Notes under the pieces: model-generated
The model's database searches: none
What the model saw: the letters and a program-made list of their open reading frames with translations, nothing else
Told to the model about the DNA's origin: nothing
Assembly (NCBI GenBank): GCA_037349105.1
Contig: JAYJMM010000083.1
Coordinates: 1,364,001 to 1,428,000 of the forward strand
DNA: 64,000 nucleotides
Direction: 5' to 3'
Origin: Limnomonas spitsbergensis
Lineage: Eukaryota; Chlorophyta; Chlorophyceae; Chlamydomonadales
Program-made: the position numbers and the translations under genes
Shown here: positions 7,773-16,369 of the stretch, one piece after another
How the letters are laid out: every line of letters starts with the position of its first letter
Numbering within the stretch: the first letter of the stretch is position 1

Positions 7773-8741
7773 TTGCCTTCTCCCACCTTCGGTCCATCTG
7801 TTACAAACCACATTCATTCGTTGGCTACTAGACTGATGCTTCCTGATGATATGGATGATATGAGTTGCTGTAATGCATTTGATACTGCAGCTGCTTTTGA
7901 TTTCGAAATTAATGGCATTTCTTCATTTTCCACTCGCATTCGTGTGCCGCAGATGGACACGCTGTCGGAAAAACAGAAAGCCTTAAGGGGAACAGCTTCT
8001 TCAAGAGTTGAAGATTGTCGCCTGCATTTGCAGGAATTGCCTCCTTCCCACTATACTTCACTGCAGGTGCAAGAACAGTCAAAAGAAGGCAATCCTACTG
8101 GAAAAGGGATTCGGTCAATAAATTCTACACCTGTTCCTCAAACCAGCATTCTTACTGCTATGCAGGAAGGTGTGTCACTAATTGAGCTGTTTGGTGGTAT
8201 GTGCGGAGGATTAGAATGCATGCTGAAAAATGGCATCCGCATCAACCACTATTACTATGCTGACATTGATAATGGCGCAAGGGTTTGTGCCAAACACAGA
8301 CTTAAATTGCTCATGGAGGAATATCCCAATCTTTTGAGTCATGATGCTGTTACTAACACATTCAACCGGCTGCCGCAGGATGTGTACGAAATTAATGAAA
8401 GACATCTCATTGACATTGGATGCCTTGATGGTACCCAATGGATGCTAACAGCAGGGTTTATGTGCACTGACCTGTCTTCTGCAGGGAAACGTACAGGATT
8501 ACAAGGAGAGAAAAGTTCCACATTTTTCCCTCTTATTAAAATTCTAGGATCTCTGCAGCATATGCAACAAGGGAGACGGCCACCCATGTACTTCATTGAG
8601 AATGTTGCTGTACAATTTGCTATTGCAAAATCGCAGGCTATGACAGAGGGATTCCAGGAACTTACAGAGAGGCTGGGACACCCAGTTTGCTTTGACGCAG
8701 TTGCTGTAGGCAGCTATGCCCACCGGCTGCGTAACTATTGA
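7773..8741 (+). CDS. DNMT3-like cytosine-5 DNA methyltransferase, N-terminal and catalytic part
   Basis: The listed start is where the frame becomes open with a TTG; no confident ATG. After about 125 unrecognised residues come C5-methyltransferase motifs: I, IELFGGMCGGLE (about 8181-8216, SAM binding); IV, GFMCTDLSSAGKRTG with the catalytic Cys codon at 8463-8465; VI, FIENV (8592-8606); VIII, AHRLRNY just before the stop. C-x-D-L-S in motif IV and AHRxRNYW in VIII resemble DNMT3 (PCNDLS; AHRARYFWGN) more than DNMT1. Met replaces the usual Pro before Cys. TGA at 8739 sits exactly where the related element 2 copy has Trp, so this is a single Trp-to-stop change or a readthrough site. Confidence 0.85.
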   Translation: MPSPTFGPSVTNHIHSLATRLMLPDDMDDMSCCNAFDTAAAFDFEINGISSFSTRIRVPQMDTLSEKQKALRGTASSRVEDCRLHLQELPPSHYTSLQVQEQSKEGNPTGKGIRSINSTPVPQTSILTAMQEGVSLIELFGGMCGGLECMLKNGIRINHYYYADIDNGARVCAKHRLKLLMEEYPNLLSHDAVTNTFNRLPQDVYEINERHLIDIGCLDGTQWMLTAGFMCTDLSSAGKRTGLQGEKSSTFFPLIKILGSLQHMQQGRRPPMYFIENVAVQFAIAKSQAMTEGFQELTERLGHPVCFDAVAVGSYAHRLRNY

Positions 8742-11700
8742 CAAAATATATGTTCCCCCGCTTCTTTGCAGTTGGTTATGATGTCCTTCGTCCGTGATGA
8801 TACATTGCGCCTAACTGACATATTGGACCATGGAAGAAGTCCCCGTACCTGTTTCAAAGTTAACAGGTACCCATATCATCCAGCCAATGTATTGAACGAA
8901 CCTCTACGAGTTTTTCCTACAATGGTTGCTAGGATTGAATCTTATGCGTTCCGTCCTAACCCTGAATATGAACCTGGACTTGTTTTGGAAACTGATCAAG
9001 CAGGAATTATCACTAGACACGCTCTGACTATTCATGAGCGTGAACGCGCCATGGGATATGCGACTGACTGTACTGCTGGCAAAGACCTGATCTTTTCTGT
9101 GTGTCACAGGATTGTTGGAGGTGCTTTTGATGCAAATGCTGTCAGTCACCTACTTGCTGTTGGACTTGCGGTTCGATTTGCAGATGTTCCGCCTTCGCAG
9201 GAAATTTTTTCTGCTTTCAATAACTTTCTCCCTCATTCCTTTGCCATTTCAGGCCTGGAGCTGGGGGGAGATGGTGATCAGATATCTCAGCAGCTTAATC
9301 ATTTATTTGCTGCTGGAGATTCCCTGATCTTACATGCAGCTCAGTCCTTAGCGGCTGAGTTCATAGAGCAACCCATGACTCGTGAGGAAGAGTCTCATTC
9401 ATTTGCAGATATCTGGCTGGATAATAATGCTATGCAATATTTGAGGCGTACCACTGACACAATGTTTCCCATGCTGACCCCTGTAGAACGCAAGCGTCTT
9501 CAACGACGAGCTGCGCTCTATCTCTGGTCTGCTGAAAAGAGTATTCTATATCGACGAATGCCAGGCGGTACAACCAAGGTGGTACCACCCCCTGGTGACC
9601 GGTTGGCACTCGTTCACAAAATGCATGTAGAAAATGGTCATTATGGTAGGCGCCGCACGACGGGGCTTGTCATGATGACCCACTGGTGGGTTGGTTTATA
9701 TAACGACTGCAAAAGAGTGGTCCAGTGCTGCGAGGCCTGCGATTACACTAAAGTATCGTTTAATGCTATGCAGCCTGTTATGCATCCCTTACCCATCAGA
9801 GGACTTATGTACCGATGGCACCTGGATCTTTCTGGTCCTTATACGGCTTCTAACCGTGGCCACACCTATGTTATGGTAGCTGTAGAAAGCTACTCTAAAT
9901 GGGTTGAGGTATTTCCCATGACTGCTAAATCATCTAAAGAAGTAGCTTACCATTTCCTGCACGGCATATTGGCACGATTTGGGGCATGCGCTGAAGTTGT
10001 CACAGACGGTGGTGGGGAGTTTCAAGGTGAAATGGACTCGCTGCTTGTCCGTGCCATGATTGATCATAGAGTCACCAGTTCTTTCCATCCCCAAGCCAAT
10101 GGGCAAGCGGAAAGGCTAGTGAAGACAGTAAAAACTGCATTATCAAGGCACTTGCACGTTTCAAGAGAGCCTCGAGAATGGGACATGTATTTACCCTGGA
10201 TAGCACTCGGGTACCGAGTCACAAAGCATGCCAGCACCTTGATGAGTCCCTACCAGCTGCTGTTTTCCTGTGAACCAGTCATCCCTCCCGCTATCATGGA
10301 AAGGTTGAATGGGGATCAGACAGTGGATTACCTGGATGTGGATTCTGCTGCTGAACTTGTACTGTCCCGTTCTGAATTGCTAGCCAAGAACTGCGTGATG
10401 GTCGGCCAGAATCTTCTGGTTGCTCAACAGCGAAATACCCTGCGTTACGCAAGGCTTCGTAGTGGAGGTTACCTCCCATCAATAGCTAAGTATACTGAGG
10501 GGCAGTTTGTGTATGTGCGGGATGAGAACCGGCTGCACTCCACTGCAAGACCTTATGTGCTTCGGGTGTTTGATGTACGGCAAAGTGGAGTCATTATCCT
10601 GGTTGGTCGCAATGGGGTGACTGTGGCTGAGAACGCTATTAACTGCGCACCATGTCATCTGCCCATAGAGGGACTCTTACCCCCATCCAAAAGATGGCAA
10701 AAGCCAGCACCTGACTTCCCTTGCCAGAGATGTCTGCTGCCTGATAATGCTAAGAAAATGATTCTGTGTGGCAGTTGTGGTCGAGGCACTCACACGTATT
10801 GTTTGGTACCACGGCTTACTACTGTCCCTGCTGGTTACTGGATTTGTGAGCAATGTAGGACTGCTGGAGCTGACGCTACTGGTGCTGCAAGACGTGATGT
10901 TGCGGCGGAACTGGAGGAACCAGCGGCCGCCGTGACAGGTTACCAGCTGCGGCCTGCTAAGCAAAAGAAGGCAGGAAGGGTGATGGGAGCCGCCAATGGC
11001 GGTGGCCTTGTTGAGGATGAAGGAGAAGGACCCGCTGAAGACAGGGAAGATGACGCAGATTGTCTTGCCGGGACCGCCGCAGGCGGTGCCGGAAGCAATG
11101 CGATTGAGCTTGGCGGGACCGGCGCAGTTGTCAGCAAGGAGGAAATCGCTGAGGAGGCGCAACCTGATGATCAGCGCCCTACCCGTGCATCCGTGAGAAT
11201 CCGCGTCCCCAACAAGAGGTTCGAAAGCCATGTCACTCATCCTTGGGTGCCCCCAGATTTCATCAACTGGGGTGTCCGCGGAGATGCGGTGGAAGCTCTC
11301 AAGTCCTTAATGCCTGGAGTGTGGCGAGAGCGCGATGAGGCTGCGGTCTACTTGGGCAACAGGGTGCCGGGAGGATGGTCGTACCAACTCCACCCTCCTT
11401 CACCTCTCACCATTGAAGACAGCGACTGCAACACCCTGCTGGACTGCCTTGACCTATCCCTGTCCCCCAGCATTCTTTTGCTGTTCAAGGATAATGGGCA
11501 AGCCACCGGGCTTCTGCAGAACAGCCAGCTTTACCCTTACCCTCGATCCCTCCATGTTCTTACCAATTCGGGCATCGGTGTCAACGTCCCTGCAGACTAC
11601 TGTGCTGATTCGCTGCAACCCTCCACCTACGAGTTTCTGCTGCGACAGCATGGGCTGCACGTTCTTATCACAAACCCTCCGGCTGAATACGCTGATATCT

Positions 11701-11753
11701 CCTGTGCTCTTGCGGTCAAGGCAAGTACGCACGGCACGTTGCATGCTGCTTAG
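8742..11753 (+). CDS. Methyltransferase C-terminus, integrase, PHD finger and C-terminal domain
   Basis: Same frame as the preceding ORF across one TGA; the first ATG after the stop is 8778. Order: methyltransferase motifs IX-X (ERERAMGYATDCTA about 9036-9077, GGAFDANAVSHLL about 9117-9155); integrase H2C2 zinc domain (about 9616-9750, HxxxH...CCEAC); integrase core with Asp in HLDLSGPY (near 9827), Asp in VVTDGGGEF (near 10003) and Glu in ANGQAERL (near 10115); PHD finger at 10722-10856 (Cys4-His-Cys3); Ala/Gly-rich linker; about 190-residue C-terminal domain, unrecognised. It would methylate DNA and insert the cDNA. The PHD may guide insertion to histone marks, as chromodomains do in chromoviruses (inference). 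Confidence 0.88.
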   Translation, partial: QNICSPASLQLVMMSFVRDDTLRLTDILDHGRSPRTCFKVNRYPYHPANVLNEPLRVFPTMVARIESYAFRPNPEYEPGLVLETDQAGIITRHALTIHERERAMGYATDCTAGKDLIFSVCHRIVGGAFDANAVSHLLAVGLAVRFADVPPSQEIFSAFNNFLPHSFAISGLELGGDGDQISQQLNHLFAAGDSLILHAAQSLAAEFIEQPMTREEESHSFADIWLDNNAMQYLRRTTDTMFPMLTPVERKRLQRRAALYLWSAEKSILYRRMPGGTTKVVPPPGDRLALVHKMHVENGHYGRRRTTGLVMMTHWWVGLYNDCKRVVQCCEACDYTKVSFNAMQPVMHPLPIRGLMYRWHLDLSGPYTASNRGHTYVMVAVESYSKWVEVFPMTAKSSKEVAYHFLHGILARFGACAEVVTDGGGEFQGEMDSLLVRAMIDHRVTSSFHPQANGQAERLVKTVKTALSRHLHVSREPREWDMYLPWIALGYRVTKHASTLMSPYQLLFSCEPVIPPAIMERLNGDQTVDYLDVDSAAELVLSRSELLAKNCVMVGQNLLVAQQRNTLRYARLRSGGYLPSIAKYTEGQFVYVRDENRLHSTARPYVLRVFDVRQSGVIILVGRNGVTVAENAINCAPCHLPIEGLLPPSKRWQKPAPDFPCQRCLLPDNAKKMILCGSCGRGTHTYCLVPRLTTVPAGYWICEQCRTAGADATGAARRDVAAELEEPAAAVTGYQLRPAKQKKAGRVMGAANGGGLVEDEGEGPAEDREDDADCLAGTAAGGAGSNAIELGGTGAVVSKEEIAEEAQPDDQRPTRASVRIRVPNKRFESHVTHPWVPPDFINWGVRGDAVEALKSLMPGVWRERDEAAVYLGNRVPGGWSYQLHPPSPLTIEDSDCNTLLDCLDLSLSPSILLLFKDNGQATGLLQNSQLYPYPRSLHVLTNSGIGVNVPADYCADSLQPSTYEFLLRQHGLHVLITNPPAEYADISCALAVKASTHGTLHAA

Positions 11754-12229
11754 TTTCCCAAGAATTTTAACGTGCCATCCAGCAAGGTTTGAGTGGTTGT
11801 CCCAGCTACGCCGAGAAAGGCGGCTAGTGATCCTGCAGTCTGTCAGCTTCACAGCAGGCCTGGGAGCTAACCGGTCCATTCACGGCTGTTGCAGTAATAA
11901 AGTGTGGATCCTCGTGTTTGCAACCGCAGCTATTCGGGCAAGGATGGTCCCACCAATGCACACGTTTATCCGTTAACTCTTAAGTGTACTGCTTTCTAAT
12001 GACAAGATATGACTGAACTTTCTTCGTTTGATTTGACAATTGACTGTGTATCTGAACGGGATTTTCACTGGATCTGGGGGGGGGGGGGTTCTGGAACATA
12101 GATTTGAATTTAGGAATTGAATTTGGTGCTGAGATTGGTGAGCCAAAGCTGGAACTGGATGACTATGAATATTTGACTGAGAATATTTGATTTCAAACAA
12201 AAAAAAATTGTGTGCAGTTTTCAATATCT
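11754..12229 (+). other. 3' untranslated region of element 1
   Basis: No convincing ORF. Contains a long pure G run at about 12,078-12,091 and an A-run at about 12,200. An overlapping ORF in another frame to 11,976 looks like a shadow of the C-terminal domain. Confidence 0.5.
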
Positions 12230-12243
12230 GGGGGGGGGAAAGG
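12230..12243 (+). promoter_or_regulatory. Polypurine tract of element 1
   Basis: A G run followed by AAAGG, immediately before TGTTGTGCATAATACGC, which has the TG start expected of an LTR. This is the usual priming site for plus-strand DNA synthesis. Confidence 0.6.
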
Positions 12244-12244
12244 T

Positions 12245-12560
12245 TGTTGTGCATAATACGCACTTTTAGGGTTTAGGAGGTGTCTACCGTGAGGTGGCAT
12301 TCTCATATGTCTGGCGCGAGCCTATAGGCATCCTCGATCAGGTGTTAGTTAGGTGATCGGGAAGTTTGAGATGGTGTGGATTGGGAAACCAATTGCACTA
12401 GAGCAGGGCTGATGTAGTCTTCTGGACTTGGGGTCGATTGGGCCCTGGGGGAAGGTGAACAGTACCGATGGTGACGAGAACTGGGCTCTTCAGCTTGAAG
12501 AGGGTCCCTTAAAGCGACTGTGGCGAGTTACGGTAATGCGTAAAAGTCACAGCTAACGTA
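12245..12560 (+). repeat. Probable 3' LTR of element 1 (end uncertain)
   Basis: Begins TGTTGTGCATAATACGCAC right after the polypurine tract. The end is not defined: candidates ending in CA occur near 12,550-12,565 (GTACGCA), but the 5' LTR is outside the window so no alignment is possible. Sequence beyond about 12,580 belongs to the decayed 3' part of element 2. Confidence 0.4.
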
Positions 12561-12745
12561 CGCATTATATCGGAGGTTATTTTTCCTACCGGTACTTGTG
12601 CCCCATGGACTCTGGGCAGGGCCCAGGGGTGGGAAGTCTGAATGTCTTGTGTTCTTTTCGCTTGGTGCACCCATTCCTTAGGGTGCACCTCTGTGCCGCG
12701 ACAATGCGACCACTTGGGCCATGCTGCCCTTGTCCAGAGTGTCAT

Positions 12746-13497
12746 CTACGACCCCCCGTGGGGCCTCTTTGAGGCACAGATAACATACTCAATATCCGCT
12801 GCTGGGGCGATATTTCCCCAATAGTTTCGCGTGCGGTGGGCGTAAGACCCCACTTGCGCCGCATCAAACAGTGATGGCGTCCCCAGGACCTTGCACACCT
12901 CATCGAAAGCATCCACACTGGCCTTTGCGCTCCTCTGATTTAACTGCATCGCTACATTTTCAATCAGGTATGCGGGCGGCCTAGGCCTCTGCAGGATTTG
13001 CAAAGTGCCTAACAGCTTGACCAACGGTAAGAAAGACTTGCTTCTTTCCCCCGTGAGCCCACGCCCCCTGCCGGCGGATGAGAGATACTGGCACTCCCAA
13101 CCTGTCACCATGAACCATTGGCACCCGTCTTGGGCGCCTGTCCCCTGGAGGTGCTCCGCCGTGATGGCATACACATCCTGGGGCAGCGCTCTGAACACAT
13201 CATCAAACGCCTTTACTGGGAGCAACTGGGGGTACCGCTTGTGCAACTGCACCATGCGACCCCAGCTATCTCTCTCACTTCCTCACTGATATCCGCGTAC
13301 AGGTACCGCAACACAGGGATACCTACCCTGAGGACCATTTCGAGCCTTGAGCACATACCTCCAAAGGGCTCGAAAAGGACCACTCCCTCTGCCTCCATGG
13401 TCCGAACATCCTGGACTGGCAGGCACATTGTGTCCACTCCTGCGTGCGCGTGGGGCGGCGTTGACCGAGGCAGGTTAGACAGTACATCTCTGATCAT
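12746..13497 (-). pseudogene. DNMT3-like methyltransferase of element 2 (frameshifted, C-terminus lost)
   Basis: Two overlapping - strand frames make up the domain: 13,497-13,213 with motif I (LFEPFGGMCSRLE, about 13,345-13,385), then 13,255-12,746 with motif IV (GWECQYLSSAGRGRG, about 13,065-13,110, catalytic Cys present, Glu in place of Pro), motif VI (LIENVAMQ, about 12,950-12,975) and motif VIII (AHRTRNYWGNI, about 12,815-12,847). One frameshift lies near 13,230. Motifs IX-X are not intact; only shifted remnants such as LDKGSMAQVV remain below 12,746. It aligns by eye with element 1's enzyme through the whole core and shows Trp where element 1 has TGA. Confidence 0.8.
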
Positions 13498-13724
13498 ACT
13501 CCTGGCTCGTTACCGGTTGCCGAACGCCTGTTCTACCGTACTGACAGGCTGTACCTGCTCGTCATTCTCAGTGGCGGCGGAGGATATTTCCTGTCCCACC
13601 GAGGCTGTAATGCAAGCTGCCTCTGCAGCCCTCAACATTTGCACGCTCCTTCTTCCTTCCTGCGCCATGCGCACCACCTGGTCTGCATGCCACTGGTTCA
13701 CTCTGCCCAATCCTGTGAGCATGG

Positions 13725-15670
13725 CTACCTGCCTCCCGCTCTCCTCCCCCTGACCACTGGCTCGTGGGTGGCTGCATCCAGCCTAGCCCCCGTGCGATCA
13801 GCTGAGGAGGGGAGCGGCGACCTGGACGGTATGTCCGCATTCTGGTGGCATGCTCCTGAGCGGTGGACCATGGTAATGTCCAGCTCTTGGAGCATGAGAG
13901 GCTCATTGAGAGCCCACCGAGCGTGCTGGCCCACCAACGTCTGGTTGTCCATGAGGTAGGTGAGCGGCTCATGGTCAGTGATGAGGTGCACCTTGCACCC
14001 AAAAAACATGTGGCTGTACGTGCGCGCTGCATACACTGCAGCCAGCATCTCCCCCTGGAACGAGGAATAGTTCCTCTCGCTCTTGTTCAGGGATCTGGAT
14101 GTGCATGCTACCATATATTCCGCCCACTGTCATCACACTGCCCTAGCACGGCGCCAATGCCATGCTTACAGAAGTCAATGTACAGCAAGAAAGGCCTTGG
14201 CGGCCCTCGGCCATCCGGCCTTGTCCCACTGTAATCCGGCATGCGTAGGACTCTACCGCCCTCGCACATCTCCGTTTTGATCAGGTGGAACGCCTGCGAC
14301 TGCTCTGGCCCCCACACAAACGGGACCCCCTTGACCAGCAATGCATTGATACATGCCGCCTTTTTCGAGAAATCCGGTATGTAGCACCGGTAGAAGTTCA
14401 AGAATCCCATGACTTCCTGGATGTTTTTCACCGTTGCTGGCTCAGGCAACGCCATAACTGCCGCTATCTTAGCCGCATGCGGCGTGAGCCCCTGGGCCGA
14501 CACATTGTGACCCAGCCAGGTACTCCACCGTCGCACACCCAAACAGGGACTTGTCGGGGCGTGCTCTCTATCCTACACTGTGGAGCATGTCCAACATCAA
14601 TTCCACATGTCTGATGTGTTCTGCTGGCGTATCGTTGTACACTAGCAGATCATCAATGAATGCCACGAAAAAGCACTCAGGCCTGCCCTGGCAATCTCTT
14701 CTTCCATCATACGCTGGAAGAAAGGAGGCCCATTACGCAGCCCAAAGTTGAGCTTGGTGTACATCCAAAGCTCAGGACCCATCCAAAAAGCTGTCTTAGG
14801 CTGGTCCTCAGCCTTGATAGGGATTTGCATGAACCCCGACCTGAGATCCACCTTGCTGAAGATCTTGGCCATCCCCAGGTTTTGAAAAATAGTCTCCATT
14901 CTGGGGATGGCGAACTCCTGCTTAGCCGTACGCAGGTTCAACCTGCGCATATCGTGCGCTATACGGTGGTCAGTCCACTCGCCCGTCTCAGCACTCTTTT
15001 TGGCTGCTACCACCGAGTTGGCTGCAAACTTGATAGGCCCCCCCTGGGGTACCTTGACGATGATACCTGCCTGTATCATCGGCTGGCACTTTTCCTTAAA
15101 GATGGCCGCCTTAGGAGGCGGCATGTCCTTGGACTTCTGAAAGCACGAGCTGACCTCGTCTTCCAAAGCCAGCGTAAACTCACCTTGCGTGCCGCAGTAG
15201 CCGGGTAGATCCTCCATTGAGTAAGCGAATGCTCCTTGGCGGTCCCTGAGGCTCTGCTCAAGGCTCTCTTGCTTCTCCGCAGTGAAGTCAGGGTGCTGGC
15301 CCAGCAGCCACCCCTCCTTTGTTTTGACGTACTCCGAGGGGGGTTCCACCACCACCCCCGGCTGGAACATGTCTATCATCTCCGCCGCCTGCGGGTCGTC
15401 CTCCGCGGGCGGTGATTCCTCGCCAGTGTTGTTGTTGCGTCGCCAGTCCTCATGCTGGCTATAGGCGCCCCCAGCCCTGCTGGCACCCCCCATAGGAATG
15501 ACAGCCGGCGGGCGCAGCCAGCCAGATGTAAGCTTTGTTGCTGCTTCCCGTCTGGACATAAATGCCCCCTGGCTCGCTGTGAACCCTCCACCTCGTACTC
15601 CTTGCCCGGTGGCTCGCGCATCCGGGACACACACTGACAGCAGGAGCCACACCAGTACCAGCTTGAGCAT
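13725..15670 (-). pseudogene. RT / RNase H of element 2 with N-terminal hydrophobic leader (frameshifted)
   Basis: ORF 15,670-14,642 starts MLKLVLVWLLLSVCVPDA, a signal-peptide-like segment as in element 1, then an RT N-terminal half with VDLRSGF and LNFGLRNGPPFFQRMM. A frameshift near 14,670 precedes FIDDLLVY (about 14,645-14,663). RT connection and RNase H continue in 14,542-14,108 and 14,114-13,725: IDFCKHGIGAVLG, FQGEMLAAVYAART, LITDHEPLTYL, NADIPSRSP supply the four acidic residues. The sequence is diverged from element 1 but co-linear. Frame breaks make it a pseudogene unless some are sequence errors. Upstream, near 15,910-15,960, lies a basic KKSKKARRRAR stretch reminiscent of the basic ORF before element 1's RT. 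Confidence 0.85.
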
Positions 15671-15993
15671 CCCTGTGAGGATCCCCTTGAATGCTGTACA
15701 AGTGAGGAGTCATCTGCATGCTGACGGCTGCTGTGCAGTCTCCTGCGGCTGGTGTGCTGTGGGCTGCGCTACCTGTGGATATGCAGCCGGCTCTGGCCTC
15801 TGCTGCTCTCTGGCCCATGTTATCTCCAGGTTCACCTGGCTGATCGTGGCCGGCGGTACTGGGCAATCCACTCCTGGCCTGCTGCCGCGGTCCCTGTCCG
15901 CGGCCTTCCTCTGCGCCTACCTTGCACGACGCCTAGCCTTCTTTGACTTCTTTCCCTGCAGCTCGGCCGTTTCAGCCCAGGCTGCTTCGGCCC

Positions 15994-16369
15994 CTACTGG
16001 CCGCTCCCTTGTGCTTTGTCCCTTGCGGCCTTTTGCCTGCTGCCCCTGCATGTGAGCGGGGCGCGGCGCTTCCCCGCTGCCGCCTGCGCGTGCGGACCCT
16101 TCTGGTCATGCGCACTGCCTCCTGTCCCTCCTAGCGTTGGCCAGCTGCATAGCATGATAGTCCCTACCGCTGGCATGCGCTGGGTTGCGCCAATGTTCCA
16201 GCCAGCCATTAATTGGCCTGCCCTGGCCAGGCTTGACCCCGTCTGCATACGCTTGTGCCAGCATGCTCCCAAAAGTCATCGCAGACGACGGGCCCATGCA
16301 AGGATCTGCGTGCGCTGGACAGCATACATTGATCCTTGCATGGGCCCGTCGTCTGCGATCCTGTACCAT
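15994..16369 (-). pseudogene. Broken accessory ORF remnant next to a perfect palindrome
   Basis: Two - strand frames (16,369-16,106 and 16,272-15,994) carry plausible coding pieces such as GSMLAQAYADGVKPGQGRP, separated from the zinc-knuckle ORF above by the 29-bp inverted repeat at 16,278-16,359. I do not recognise the protein. The palindrome seems to have disrupted the original frame. Confidence 0.35.

Larger units (their letters stand above)
1..12300 (+). mobile_element. Element 1: large Ty3/gypsy-like LTR retroelement carrying a cytosine methyltransferase (5' end outside window)
   Basis: Module order on the + strand is Gag with zinc knuckle, protease, three accessory ORFs, RT/RNase H, DNMT3-like methyltransferase, integrase (H2C2 plus D,D,E), PHD finger, 3' untranslated region, polypurine tract and probable LTR. 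RT-RNase H-integrase order is the Ty3/gypsy arrangement; a methyltransferase between RNase H and integrase and accessory ORFs between protease and RT are not usual. Codons are visibly more A/T-ending than in element 2 or the host exons. The 5' LTR and the start of Gag lie left of the window. The 3' limit is approximate because the end of the LTR cannot be fixed without a second copy. Confidence 0.9.
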
